DNA from: Armatimonadota bacterium
Lineage (GTDB): Bacteria; Armatimonadota; UBA5829; DTJY01
DNA: 64,000 bases
Assembly: GCA_029907255.1 (NCBI GenBank)
Contig: JARYMF010000004.1
Location: forward strand, 124,001 to 188,000
Reading direction: 5' to 3'
Positions within the stretch are counted from its first letter, which is position 1; each line of letters starts with the position of its first letter. This document shows positions 26,260 through 34,057 of this stretch, piece by piece. The notes under the pieces were generated by a model that saw only the letters and a program-made list of their open reading frames with translations, had not been told where the DNA came from and did no database searches. Made by a program: the position numbers and the translations under genes.

Positions 26260-27675
26260 CTACTGGGCGGCTGCATCAGCCTTGTGCAAAATCTTTTCTC
26301 GGTAGGCTTTGAAGTCAAAATTCGGGCTGTTCTTTGCATCATGACACTGCGTACATGATGACTGAAGCACTGCCCCAAAACCTTTTGCCGGCCTGCGAGT
26401 GTGGATAACGCCTGCGCCATGGCAAGCCTCACATTGAACACCCTGAAGCTGTGGAGTGGCATATTCACTCGTGAAACCGCCCTTCGACTTGTAGCCAGTG
26501 GTGTGGCAGCTTACACACTCGGGGTCTGTAGTGCGATTATCCTTCCTCAAACTTTGAAACGCTTTAGCATGTGCCGTTTTCAACCAGGAATCATATTCCG
26601 AGCGATGGCACTCACGGCATTTCAGCGCTCCCACAAACGGCCTCGGCTGTGACTGACCAACCTCTCCTGTTGAGGCCGATGCAGGAGATGAATATTGCGC
26701 CCGGAGACTAGCTATATAGGCTTCCCACTGCCTGTCGTGTTCTTCGATGACCTTAACCATCCTTGGGTCATCGGCCAGGTCAGAGGTTAAAGGAACATAC
26801 TCGCCCGCTGCATTTGCAATTTTCTTTTCCTGGTTAATATCAAGAACAAGCTTGCCAATGTGAGTTCCGGTGCTCTTGGCTTGCATTAAAACTGTAGAGC
26901 CGATGTTTTCAACCGAGGCGGCAGGCGATGAAGCTGTTTGGTGGCCAACCAGAATAACATCAATTCCAGGAATCTCAGTTGCAATGCGCTTGGCAAGGTC
27001 ATAACCGGTGTGGCTTAAAAGAACTACGAGGTCAACCTTCTTGCGCAGTTCGTCAACCTGTTTGCGCACAGCCTCCAAAGCATCGGTTATTTTCAGCTTT
27101 TCATTGCCAGGCAAAGCTCGGAATATGAGATTGTCGCCAACTACCGCCGTGATGCCTACTTTTAGACCTTCTTGAGTCTTTTTGACAATATAAGCCCTAT
27201 CAGCAAGCGGCTTGTTGCTACCTGCATCGAACGCGTTTACTGCTAATAAAGGAACATTCTTCCCATAAAGTTGCTTATTACCACATTCGGCAACGTACCT
27301 AGCCTCTGTCTCACCCATTGCAACGGCGTCGTAGCCCATATATGCCAGCGCCTCAGCATATGCGGCAGTCTTAATTTCAGCTTGCTTGCCTACTCCGACT
27401 ATTGCATCACCAGTATCCACTAAGATGAAAGAGCTGCCGGACTTCCGAAAATTTTCTAACCACGTTGCTCGTTTTGGAACCCCACCGAGGCTCTCTTTGT
27501 TGTGTCACCCACATGGGGCTTTAATATTCCCCTGGTCGTCGCCCGTGAATAGAATTGTGAGCTGATGTGGGCTAAATTTCTTTTCCGCAAAGGTAACAGA
27601 AGAAAATAACGCCAATCCAATAAACAAAACAGCAAGAAGCAACAAGATTCTCGGTTTTGCGATTTCTCGTTTCAT
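26260..27675 (-). CDS. Tetraheme cytochrome/5'-nucleotidase-like protein, probable selenoprotein (Sec at in-frame TGA 27507-27505)
   Basis: One frame runs from ATG 27675 to the stop at 26260 with a single in-frame TGA at codon 57. Read through, it gives a 471-residue exported protein. It has a signal peptide (residues 1-30), FTGDDQGNIKAPCG then U, HNKESLGG, and VDTGDAIVG. Degenerate 5'-nucleotidase/metallophosphatase motifs follow (AMGETEARY, LLSHTGYD, DVILVGHQT). The C-terminal cytochrome domain has CRECH (353), CVSCH (387), CEACH (415) and CTQCH (441). From memory, relatives carry a CGC motif where this has CG-TGA. An RNA hairpin suited to a bacterial SECIS lies exactly 11 nt after the TGA. 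The alternative is a nonsense mutation. The frame is otherwise intact, which favours selenocysteine. Confidence 0.72.
27477..27493 (-). promoter_or_regulatory. Candidate bacterial SECIS element
   Basis: On the minus strand, 11 bases after the in-frame TGA, GAGCCTC-GGT-GGGGTTC forms a seven-pair stem (two G-U) with a three-base GGU loop, 17 nt in all. The minimal functional E. coli fdhF SECIS is also a 17-nt upper stem-loop 11 nt after UGA, with GGU in its loop. SelB binds this part. Confidence 0.68.
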
Positions 27676-27720
27676 GACCGCCAACCCACCTTGCAAAAAG
27701 AAAGCATAAGAACCATATCT

Positions 27721-27726
27721 AGTATA
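27721..27726 (-). promoter_or_regulatory. Possible -10 box of the selenoprotein gene
   Basis: TATACT reads on the minus strand at 27726-27721, about 45 bases upstream of ATG 27675. The region 17 bases further up is T-rich with no clear TTGACA, so only a partial promoter can be claimed. Confidence 0.4.
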
Positions 27727-27852
27727 GCATTATTCCAGCTAAAAAACTACCTTTCAAATTGTTTTGAGGCTGAGGGGAATAGGTGAAAGTAATTACTTGC
27801 CAGCGAAAGCGCAAACACCCAAAACCGGTACTTGAAGGCAAAATAAAATCTT

Positions 27853-27886
27853 GGCCGGAGAGGGGCCCAGCATACCCTCTCCGGCC
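27853..27886 (-). terminator. Terminator downstream of pstS
   Basis: GGCCGGAGAGGG pairs perfectly over 12 bases with CCCTCTCCGGCC around GCCCAGCATA. On the minus strand the stem is followed by AAGATTTTATTTT. It separates pstS (ending 28054) from the downstream selenoprotein gene. The rest of 27730-28053 holds no gene I can see. Confidence 0.82.
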
Positions 27887-28053
27887 GTTGGCAAGACTGA
27901 TTTCTCAGCCCTGCCAAAAAATACCCGCAATCCACTCCTTGCTTAGGTAGTCAGAAAACTTTCTGTTACTGGTTCAGCTACAAACTATTTTCGCAGATTT
28001 TTCTAATTTTTGCAATACCTTTCCAAAAATATTCCTTCTTTTGGCAAGAATAT

Positions 28054-28932
28054 TTACTTGCTAGCTTCTTTTGCCACCGTTCTAATCGGGACAAATTCCA
28101 GCTTGGCAACTATTCTCTGCCCAGCGTCACTAAGTACAAAATCTATGAAATCCTTGACGTTTCCAGTGGGCTTGTTCGGCGTATAAAAGTAAAGCTGCCT
28201 GGCAACCGGATATGAACCGTTCAAGACATTTTCAACAGTAGGCTCGACATAAGGGTATCCTGCTGCCTTGGCAACAGCAATCGTCTTGTGCTTAGACCTG
28301 TCCACATAACCCATCCCGACATAGCCTATCGCATTCTCATTCTGAGCCACTTCTTCGGCAATTGCCTGAGACGAAACCTGCATCAGAACGGACCTTCCAT
28401 ACTCTTCGGTACCTTTTGGGTTGCCCTTTCGAACTACGTGCTCAAGGAAGAACACATGGGTCCCACTGCTTTTGTCACGGGAAAGCACAACAATGGGAGC
28501 ATTCTTGCCGCCAACTTGCTTCCAGTTTGTGATTTTACCAGTATAAATATCCGAAAGCTGTGCTATGGTCAGTTTGCTCACAGGGTTTTTTGGATTTACG
28601 ATGACCGAGAGGCCATCCTGCGCGACTACAAATCGTTGGGGGTTCAACCCCTTCTTCTTTGCTAGATTCATTTCCTCCTGGGTCATTTCTCGAGACGCCT
28701 GAGCTATATCGGTGTCCCCATTTATTAACGCTGCGATGCCAACGCCTGAGCCACCCCCAGTTACCGCAATACTCGTACCTGGATGTTCTTTCATGTAGGC
28801 TTCTGCCCATGCTTGGCCCAGATTGACCATCGTATCTGAACCTTTGATTTGCATTGCCACCCTGCGACTGCATCCTTGAATCATTGCCAACACCAAAGTA
28901 ACTAGCATTAAAATTGGCAAAAACTTTTTCAT
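28054..28932 (-). CDS. pstS: PstS-type phosphate-binding lipoprotein
   Basis: The 292-residue product follows AAAAAGGAG and has a lipoprotein signal (VTLVLAMIQGCS). The mature protein starts MQIKGSDTMVNLGQAWAEAY, then has VTGGGSGVGIAALINGDTDIAQASREM, the anion-binding loop of PstS. LSRDKSSGTHVFF is the second phosphate-contact segment and NAIGYVGMGYVD a third. PstS delivers phosphate to the PstCAB transporter. No pstC, pstA or pstB lies nearby, so it is an orphan copy. It sits beside the nucleotidase-like cytochrome, which may or may not be linked. Confidence 0.92.
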   Translation of the reverse strand: MKKFLPILMLVTLVLAMIQGCSRRVAMQIKGSDTMVNLGQAWAEAYMKEHPGTSIAVTGGGSGVGIAALINGDTDIAQASREMTQEEMNLAKKKGLNPQRFVVAQDGLSVIVNPKNPVSKLTIAQLSDIYTGKITNWKQVGGKNAPIVVLSRDKSSGTHVFFLEHVVRKGNPKGTEEYGRSVLMQVSSQAIAEEVAQNENAIGYVGMGYVDRSKHKTIAVAKAAGYPYVEPTVENVLNGSYPVARQLYFYTPNKPTGNVKDFIDFVLSDAGQRIVAKLEFVPIRTVAKEASK

Positions 28933-29361
28933 AACTTGCTCCTTTTTGTTGAAGTTTGCTAAACATTCTACTACTTAACCCGTAGCTACTAGGATATAAG
29001 CAATTCTCACCTCCCTCCCAAACCTCAAAAAATAATTTGCATAATCAGCAAGCATCTCCAACGGCACAAGAATATACGGAAGCCTTACAATCGCTACTTC
29101 CAATCAAGTGCCACCCAGGCTAATTATAAAAAATTCAGGAGACCTTCTCTAGCTCTGATAAGATAAAATATACCTCAAAATTTATTCTGAGCGGAGATTC
29201 CCCGTTGGCAACCTTGATTATTATATTCCGGCTTCTCCTCCCCTAATTTTCCCGCATAATTCGCCTCCAATAAAATATCAACGGACCCTCTCCAGCAGTT
29301 TAGCACTGCGCGGCGTTTGGGTAGACAAAAACAAAATTACAAAATTCGGGGGGTGAAGAAA
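28933..29361. other. Intergenic region without recognisable gene
   Basis: About 430 bases between divergent genes. The only notable match is a short GCCAC...CAGGAGACC pair near 29110-29144 that resembles cobalamin riboswitch boxes; the rest of that fold is missing. No tRNA or convincing short ORF was seen. Confidence 0.4.
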
Positions 29362-29610
29362 ATGCGCGAAAAAATTGGAATTATACCGCAGGAAGTTGAC
29401 AAGCTACTCGAGCTTCCAGACCTCGACGAACTTCCACTCCCTGTGGTTTCGGACTGGGATTCCCTAGTATCTAAGGCAAATGATATGGCAAAAGTGATTG
29501 ATCGTCATCTCGATTACGAGTCAATATACCAAGGACACGATTTGAATCCAGCTAGCCTGTGCCCTCAACAAAGGGTTAATCTTGTGTCCGACCTTGCAGC
29601 GGTTGTGTAA
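29362..29610 (+). CDS. Hypothetical 82-residue protein
   Basis: ATG 29362 is preceded by a G-rich ribosome site (CGGGGGGTGAAGAA); an open frame upstream from 29317 lacks one. The product is acidic, with LELPDLDELPLPVVSDW and a helical middle (LVSKANDMAKVIDRHLDYESIY). It has no signal peptide, membrane segment or cysteine cluster. It is not a family I recognise. It is followed within 25 bases by another small gene, and both share a strong terminator, so they form a two-gene operon. Confidence 0.55.
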   Translation: MREKIGIIPQEVDKLLELPDLDELPLPVVSDWDSLVSKANDMAKVIDRHLDYESIYQGHDLNPASLCPQQRVNLVSDLAAVV

Positions 29611-29634
29611 AATATACCTTAGTGGAGATTTGGA

Positions 29635-29916
29635 ATGCGGAAAATTTTCCAGTTTGCACCTGATGTTCCTCAGTCGGTTGCCAACAAAGCAATCGAAATA
29701 ATCGAACGCCAATTCGCCGCTTACGGAGTGAAGCGTGCCGAGGACCTTCCAGAGGAAAGCAAGGTGCGGCTGTTGAGAGAACTCCAAGCATTTTTTGCCG
29801 ACGAGTTTCCGCCTGACATTCGAGATAAGAAAGCTACTCGTCACTCACAGGGCATCTTTAGACAGCTGTTGAACTGGTTGCGTAGCCTATTTTCCAATGG
29901 CGATTCGAGAACCTAA
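29635..29916 (+). CDS. Hypothetical 93-residue protein
   Basis: A GGAG ribosome site precedes ATG 29635. The product is predicted mostly helical: VPQSVANKAIEIIERQFAAYG, LPEESKVRLLRELQAFFADEF, then a basic segment and an amphipathic end (GIFRQLLNWLRSLFSNG) that could touch a membrane. There is no recognised family. It ends before a clear terminator and is paired with the preceding small gene. Confidence 0.55.
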   Translation: MRKIFQFAPDVPQSVANKAIEIIERQFAAYGVKRAEDLPEESKVRLLRELQAFFADEFPPDIRDKKATRHSQGIFRQLLNWLRSLFSNGDSRT

Positions 29917-29953
29917 GCATATCTTTAAAAGTTTTAGCAAGGAGGAAAATAAT

Positions 29954-29992
29954 AGGCCGGTCTAAGCTTCCAAGGCCGGCCTTTGGTTTTTT
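29954..29992 (+). terminator. Rho-independent terminator of the two small genes
   Basis: AGGCCGG (29954-29960) pairs with CCGGCCT (29976-29982) and is followed by TTGGTTTTTTT. It closes the operon ending at 29916. Confidence 0.85.
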
Positions 29993-30022
29993 TACTGCAT
30001 TTTGCCACTCAAAACCTATCCT

Positions 30023-31141
30023 TTAGACTCCAAGCTGAAGCTTTTTGCGTAATAAATCAACAATACTATCCTGTGTCACCATTCCTTTCAGCTTTCCATC
30101 GCTCATTACTAAGAGCCGCCGGACGTGCCCCTCCGCCATATGCATTAGTGCATCGAAAGCATCATCATTTTCGTTGATCTTCTTTTCATCATCCGGCTGC
30201 TTCGCCACAGCTCTTACCGGCGTAACGTGCCACTGCTCACGCGGCACATGTCTGACCTCACCAACACCTACAACGCCAATGAGGTTATCATCTTCTGTAA
30301 CAGGATAAGCCTGATAGTCGTATCTCAAAAGATAGTCATGCACAAACTCATCAAGTGGCATGTTGGGATTGATATGTGGGAAATCCTGCGTCATTACTCG
30401 ATGCACATCCACCCCCGAAAGGGCCCTGCGAATCACGAGTTGCTGGTAGCTCTGCTGTGCGGCATTGCTCAAAAACCAGCCGATAAAGACGAGCCAGAGC
30501 CCACTCAACAGGCCTCCGAAAAGCATTATCCAAAAGCCGCCAATTATAAATAAGTAGCCGAGCCCTTGCCCAACAGAAGAAGCGTATCTCGTCGCCTTGT
30601 CTAGACTATCTAAACCTGCCCAAAGGATTGCCCGTAGCACTCGCCCGCCATCAAGCGGAAACCCTGGCAACATGTTAAAAATGCCAAGAAAAAGATTAAT
30701 TACCGCCAAATACTCTACTATCCTTACTCCAATATCGCCCAAAAGAGGCTGACCACCCAGCAATGCCAGTAGCCAAAATGCGCCTGCCAAAAAGAAGCTC
30801 GTCGCCGGCCCTGCAAGTGCCATTGCAAGCTCTGATGCTGGGGTCTGGGGTTCATCTTTCAGCTTCGATACCCCGCCGAATATGAAAAGGGTAATCCCCC
30901 CAATCTCAATGCCATTCTTTTTAGCTACATAACTATGCATGAGTTCGTGAAGCAACACGCTTGCAAAAAGTAGCAGAGCCGCAATTAACCCTGCCAACCA
31001 GTTCATTGCCTTTGTAAATTCGGGACTTGCCCTTGGAAAATAATATTCCGCAAGGGTATATACAATTAGCGCAAAGATTACAAACCAACTTATGTCTATG
31101 CTAATCGGAACGCCGAGAAGCCTTCCAAGCTTTATATTCAT
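30023..31141 (-). CDS. Site-2 protease (M50) family membrane metalloprotease with two CBS domains
   Basis: ATG 31141 has AAGGTGG 8 bases upstream; the GTG at 31153 overlaps that site. The 372-residue protein starts IKLGRLLGVPISIDISWFVIF, typical of M50B proteins. It has the zinc motif HELMH (in LLHELMHSYVAKKNG) within a membrane segment and the second metal motif FPLDGGRVLRA (NxxPxxPLDGG type). Further membrane helices lie to about residue 220. A C-terminal tandem CBS pair follows (HRVMTQDFPHINPNMPLDEF; LLVMSDGKLKGMVTQDSIVDLL). These enzymes cut membrane-bound substrates, often anti-sigma factors; CBS domains suggest regulation by adenosyl nucleotides. Its target is unknown. Confidence 0.92.
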   Translation of the reverse strand: MNIKLGRLLGVPISIDISWFVIFALIVYTLAEYYFPRASPEFTKAMNWLAGLIAALLLFASVLLHELMHSYVAKKNGIEIGGITLFIFGGVSKLKDEPQTPASELAMALAGPATSFFLAGAFWLLALLGGQPLLGDIGVRIVEYLAVINLFLGIFNMLPGFPLDGGRVLRAILWAGLDSLDKATRYASSVGQGLGYLFIIGGFWIMLFGGLLSGLWLVFIGWFLSNAAQQSYQQLVIRRALSGVDVHRVMTQDFPHINPNMPLDEFVHDYLLRYDYQAYPVTEDDNLIGVVGVGEVRHVPREQWHVTPVRAVAKQPDDEKKINENDDAFDALMHMAEGHVRRLLVMSDGKLKGMVTQDSIVDLLRKKLQLGV

Positions 31142-31306
31142 GTGACTCGCCACCTTTTCAGCTAATGAGCTTTCTCGTTTGCTTGTTACCCACCATAGGT
31201 ACTTGTCAAACCTACTTGCAAAAGCAACAACCGCTTGCTACCTTGAGGCTCACTCGTATACTCTACTAAAGTGTTTCCCCATGCTCACTTTCCATAACTC
31301 GCAGAC

Positions 31307-33715
31307 CTACTTTTGCTCATCTTTCACCAGTACGAATCGGTCAATATAGACTGCCTTCAAAGAATTTAAATCACCAAGCGGCGAAACCCAAAGGTACATC
31401 CCGGGTCGGAGTGCATGGGTTCCAAGATAATAGGTCTTGTAGTGAGACTCATCCGCCTTTGCAGCAAATGGTCGAAACAGAGCCACATGTCCACGGTTAG
31501 CATCGTATATGCCACATTGGAATAACCCGCCCTTATCTCCTGTTTCACAGCGAATCACGACATAGCAGCGCCATTTCCCTTGAAGCTTTTTTGCCAAAGT
31601 GTCAGTAATGTGGAGCTGGGTTGCCCATTGAGTATGACTGCCTGGCATCCTCGCCGCTGAGCCATTCGACGCAGATGGGTCGCTCACTGCTTGAACCCAA
31701 CCTTCATTTACGCCAATAAGCTGCACTTCACTCTCTTGGAACTCAATTTTGTCATCCGATGGGAGGTTAGTCAGCTCTTCTGGTGTAGGCGGAGTGATGA
31801 ACCTTGCCTCAAGCGCAGGAACATATGATTCAAATGATTGACCCTCAGTGGCATTTCGATTTCCATATTTTCGTGCCAATTGAATGAACTCTTTGCATAG
31901 CTTCATGGGGTCATCTGGACCCTCAAACGGAATGCCGTTTGCCACAGCTTCCTGCTTGAGTTCGTGATATCTTATAAGCCATACATGGTCAAGCACAAGT
32001 CGCTCCCGCCTGACTCGCGCTGATAGCACAGGGTCATTCTTTACAGCTTCCTGTGCTTTGTTGAACAAACGCATTGCCTCATTCATTACCGAAAGTGGAA
32101 GAAATCTAAGGTCCGTGTTATAGCAACTTAGGTGCATCCCTGTATTCTCGGCCGAATCATGTACTAAATCAAGATACCGCTGAAGATATGGCCCAGCTGC
32201 ACCATAATAACCATTCAAAAATTCCCTAACTAGAGCTTTATCATCAACATCTGGGTTCCAAAGTGCATGCGCAATAACCCACACGCGGAGCTTATCAAAG
32301 TCGCCGATTGTACAACCTGGATTGCCCTGTTCGAAAACGCCAATGGCATTGTTCGCGGCGAAAAAGCGAATATCGGGCACAAGAGACCGCATATTTGGGT
32401 GTGGCTGTATGTAAGCGGCGAAGTCAGTAACGTAATTCCAAATATAGAGATTCGGTGCAATCGCCGCCCACTTTCGCACGTCATCTCTAAAGGAAGCATT
32501 GTAGTCGCTGTCTAACGGATGGAGGAAATTGCACTCAATTGAGCAGAGACGGACGACCACATTTTTTCTCGGCTTCACGTGTAGAGGCGGCTTCCGAGTA
32601 TATTGGTATGCAAGCGTCTCAACCAGCACATTGGGAAACTCTTTCTCAATATCTTCTGCCACCTTGTTTATGAATCGAATAAGCGAACCCGATGGCGAGC
32701 CCTCTTCCTGGTCCACCGCCTTGCATTTTGCACACTGGCAATATCCATGCCAGTCATTTTGGCTGATAGAGATGATTCCAGCGTCAGGATTCTTGCGTAT
32801 CCAATCGAGCGCCTTCCGTGTAAGCTCTTCGCGCATTTCTTCATTGGAAAGGCAAAGCTGCGCCCAGTCTGCAGTTCTTTTGCCGTTTATTTCGCTATAC
32901 CATTCCGGATGTTTTGGGAAATAGATTTGGGGAGGCAGCAATGAATAAAAGGTATGACACCAACCTAGTATTGAATAATGCCCGCCATACTCCTTTGGAA
33001 TTGGCGTAAAATGCCCATTCAGCCTAAGCTTTACGGCAAACAACGGATTAGAGTTTGTATCTTCATAAAATGCCTCGCGATAGAGAATTTTGGGCTTATA
33101 AACTATATCAAGCTTGGGTATGATGAGGGTTTTCTTTACTGGGATGTAACTTTCTGTGCTAGTCCACCAGCGAACTCCTACGATATCCTCGAGGAAAGTG
33201 TATACAGCGTACAAAGTTCCCCTCGGCTTCCCACCGGCGAGGAGGAGGGAATCGCCCACGGTCCGAATGATAATACCGTCATGCCCCAGCGCATCCCAAT
33301 CCACACCCACCAAAAGGCGCCTTACAGTTCGGCTCTGGCCTATAAGAATTTTGCCGCCATTTGCCTTTGCAGCCTGCTCACTAACTATGGAAAAGTATGC
33401 TCCAGTCACCTGCCCAAGGTACTTTTGCAGTTCTCGGGCAGCCGTCATCTCTGGAGCCGATGCAGATAAACCCCTCGGAACGACAATTGAGTAGTCCGTC
33501 TGACTATTCCGCGCAAGTATCAGCTCTCCCGTTAAATCCCCACGCTGCTTTGGAACAGCATGCAAATCGAATCGCGCGGGATTAAGCGTTCCAACACCCA
33601 CGCTTCCTGCCAATGAAAGCTGGCTAGGGTAAGGATTCACCCGCTTGAGTCCCATAATCAACGCGAGCACCATAATCGAAAAACATAACAGCCGTTTGTT
33701 CGAGTAATTTGACAT
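31307..33715 (-). CDS. DUF4838 protein (GH67/GH20-like alpha-glucuronidase-type fold), exported
   Basis: ATG 33715 is chosen because GAGG lies 9 bases upstream; earlier in-frame starts lack one. The 802-residue protein has an N-terminal hydrophobic segment (LLCFSIMVLALIMGL). The region around 75-190 matches the N-terminal domain of GH67-like enzymes (LQKYLGQVTGAYFSIVSE, GGKPRGTLYAVYTFLEDIVGVRWW). The central DUF4838 domain has CQCAKCKAVDQEEGSPSGSL and FPNVLVETLAYQYTRKPP. The C-terminus is a beta-sandwich. DUF4838 proteins are abundant in polysaccharide-degrading bacteria but not characterised well. It is divergent from the phosphoesterase/PQQ gene across a 342-base region. Confidence 0.85.
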   Translation of the reverse strand: MSNYSNKRLLCFSIMVLALIMGLKRVNPYPSQLSLAGSVGVGTLNPARFDLHAVPKQRGDLTGELILARNSQTDYSIVVPRGLSASAPEMTAARELQKYLGQVTGAYFSIVSEQAAKANGGKILIGQSRTVRRLLVGVDWDALGHDGIIIRTVGDSLLLAGGKPRGTLYAVYTFLEDIVGVRWWTSTESYIPVKKTLIIPKLDIVYKPKILYREAFYEDTNSNPLFAVKLRLNGHFTPIPKEYGGHYSILGWCHTFYSLLPPQIYFPKHPEWYSEINGKRTADWAQLCLSNEEMREELTRKALDWIRKNPDAGIISISQNDWHGYCQCAKCKAVDQEEGSPSGSLIRFINKVAEDIEKEFPNVLVETLAYQYTRKPPLHVKPRKNVVVRLCSIECNFLHPLDSDYNASFRDDVRKWAAIAPNLYIWNYVTDFAAYIQPHPNMRSLVPDIRFFAANNAIGVFEQGNPGCTIGDFDKLRVWVIAHALWNPDVDDKALVREFLNGYYGAAGPYLQRYLDLVHDSAENTGMHLSCYNTDLRFLPLSVMNEAMRLFNKAQEAVKNDPVLSARVRRERLVLDHVWLIRYHELKQEAVANGIPFEGPDDPMKLCKEFIQLARKYGNRNATEGQSFESYVPALEARFITPPTPEELTNLPSDDKIEFQESEVQLIGVNEGWVQAVSDPSASNGSAARMPGSHTQWATQLHITDTLAKKLQGKWRCYVVIRCETGDKGGLFQCGIYDANRGHVALFRPFAAKADESHYKTYYLGTHALRPGMYLWVSPLGDLNSLKAVYIDRFVLVKDEQK

Positions 33716-33758
33716 CTTTTGCATCCTCACGTTTTAGAATTATTTTGATTAAAACTAG

Positions 33759-33798
33759 ATGACTAGCCACCAATTCCAAGCAAAGGACAGCTAGTCAT
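33759..33798. repeat. Inverted repeat in the divergent promoter region
   Basis: ATGACTAGC (33759-33767) is matched by GCTAGTCAT (33790-33798) across 22 bases. It lies 44 bases upstream of the DUF4838 start and could be an operator or a hairpin in its leader. Confidence 0.45.
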
Positions 33799-33978
33799 GA
33801 GGTAGCCGAAATTACAGCCTAATCAGCCGAACTCCCTAGATTTCTAACCATGCCCAAAAACAAAAATAAATTTCTTTTCCGAAATTCAGACCAACGCAAG
33901 TTCTACAGTCGGCTCAGATAATGGATGGTCTGCGAAATAAACACAAATCCTTGGATGCAGATTCTATAAAATGTTATC

Positions 33979-34014
33979 GAATTCCTTGTAACTTAGTTTT
34001 CGAACAAGGAATTC
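33979..34014. repeat. Perfect 11-base inverted repeat before the phosphoesterase/PQQ gene
   Basis: GAATTCCTTGT (33979-33989) and ACAAGGAATTC (34004-34014) are exact complements across 14 bases, 43 bases before ATG 34058. No T run follows, so an operator or leader hairpin is more likely than a terminator. The remaining divergent region (33799-33978) holds a TATAAA near 33965 but no clear -35 box and no gene. Confidence 0.55.
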
Positions 34015-34057
34015 CCTCTGCGTACGACACAATATCAAAATAGAGGAGGTTAAGGAA

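Noticed and set aside
27439-27675. Nonsense mutation or pseudogene as explanation for the TGA
   Set aside because: Not excluded, but the rest of the gene is intact and a well-placed SECIS-like hairpin follows, so a pseudogene is the less likely reading.
27505-27696. Signal-peptide fragment read as a separate 63-residue gene, with the 386-residue part as another
   Set aside because: Both parts are in the same frame and are joined by one TGA, with family motifs continuing across it; a single interrupted gene explains them better.
29110-29144. GCCAC and CAGGAGACC resembling cobalamin riboswitch boxes
   Set aside because: The upstream GGGAA...GGTG part and the paired stems are missing, and no B12-related gene follows.
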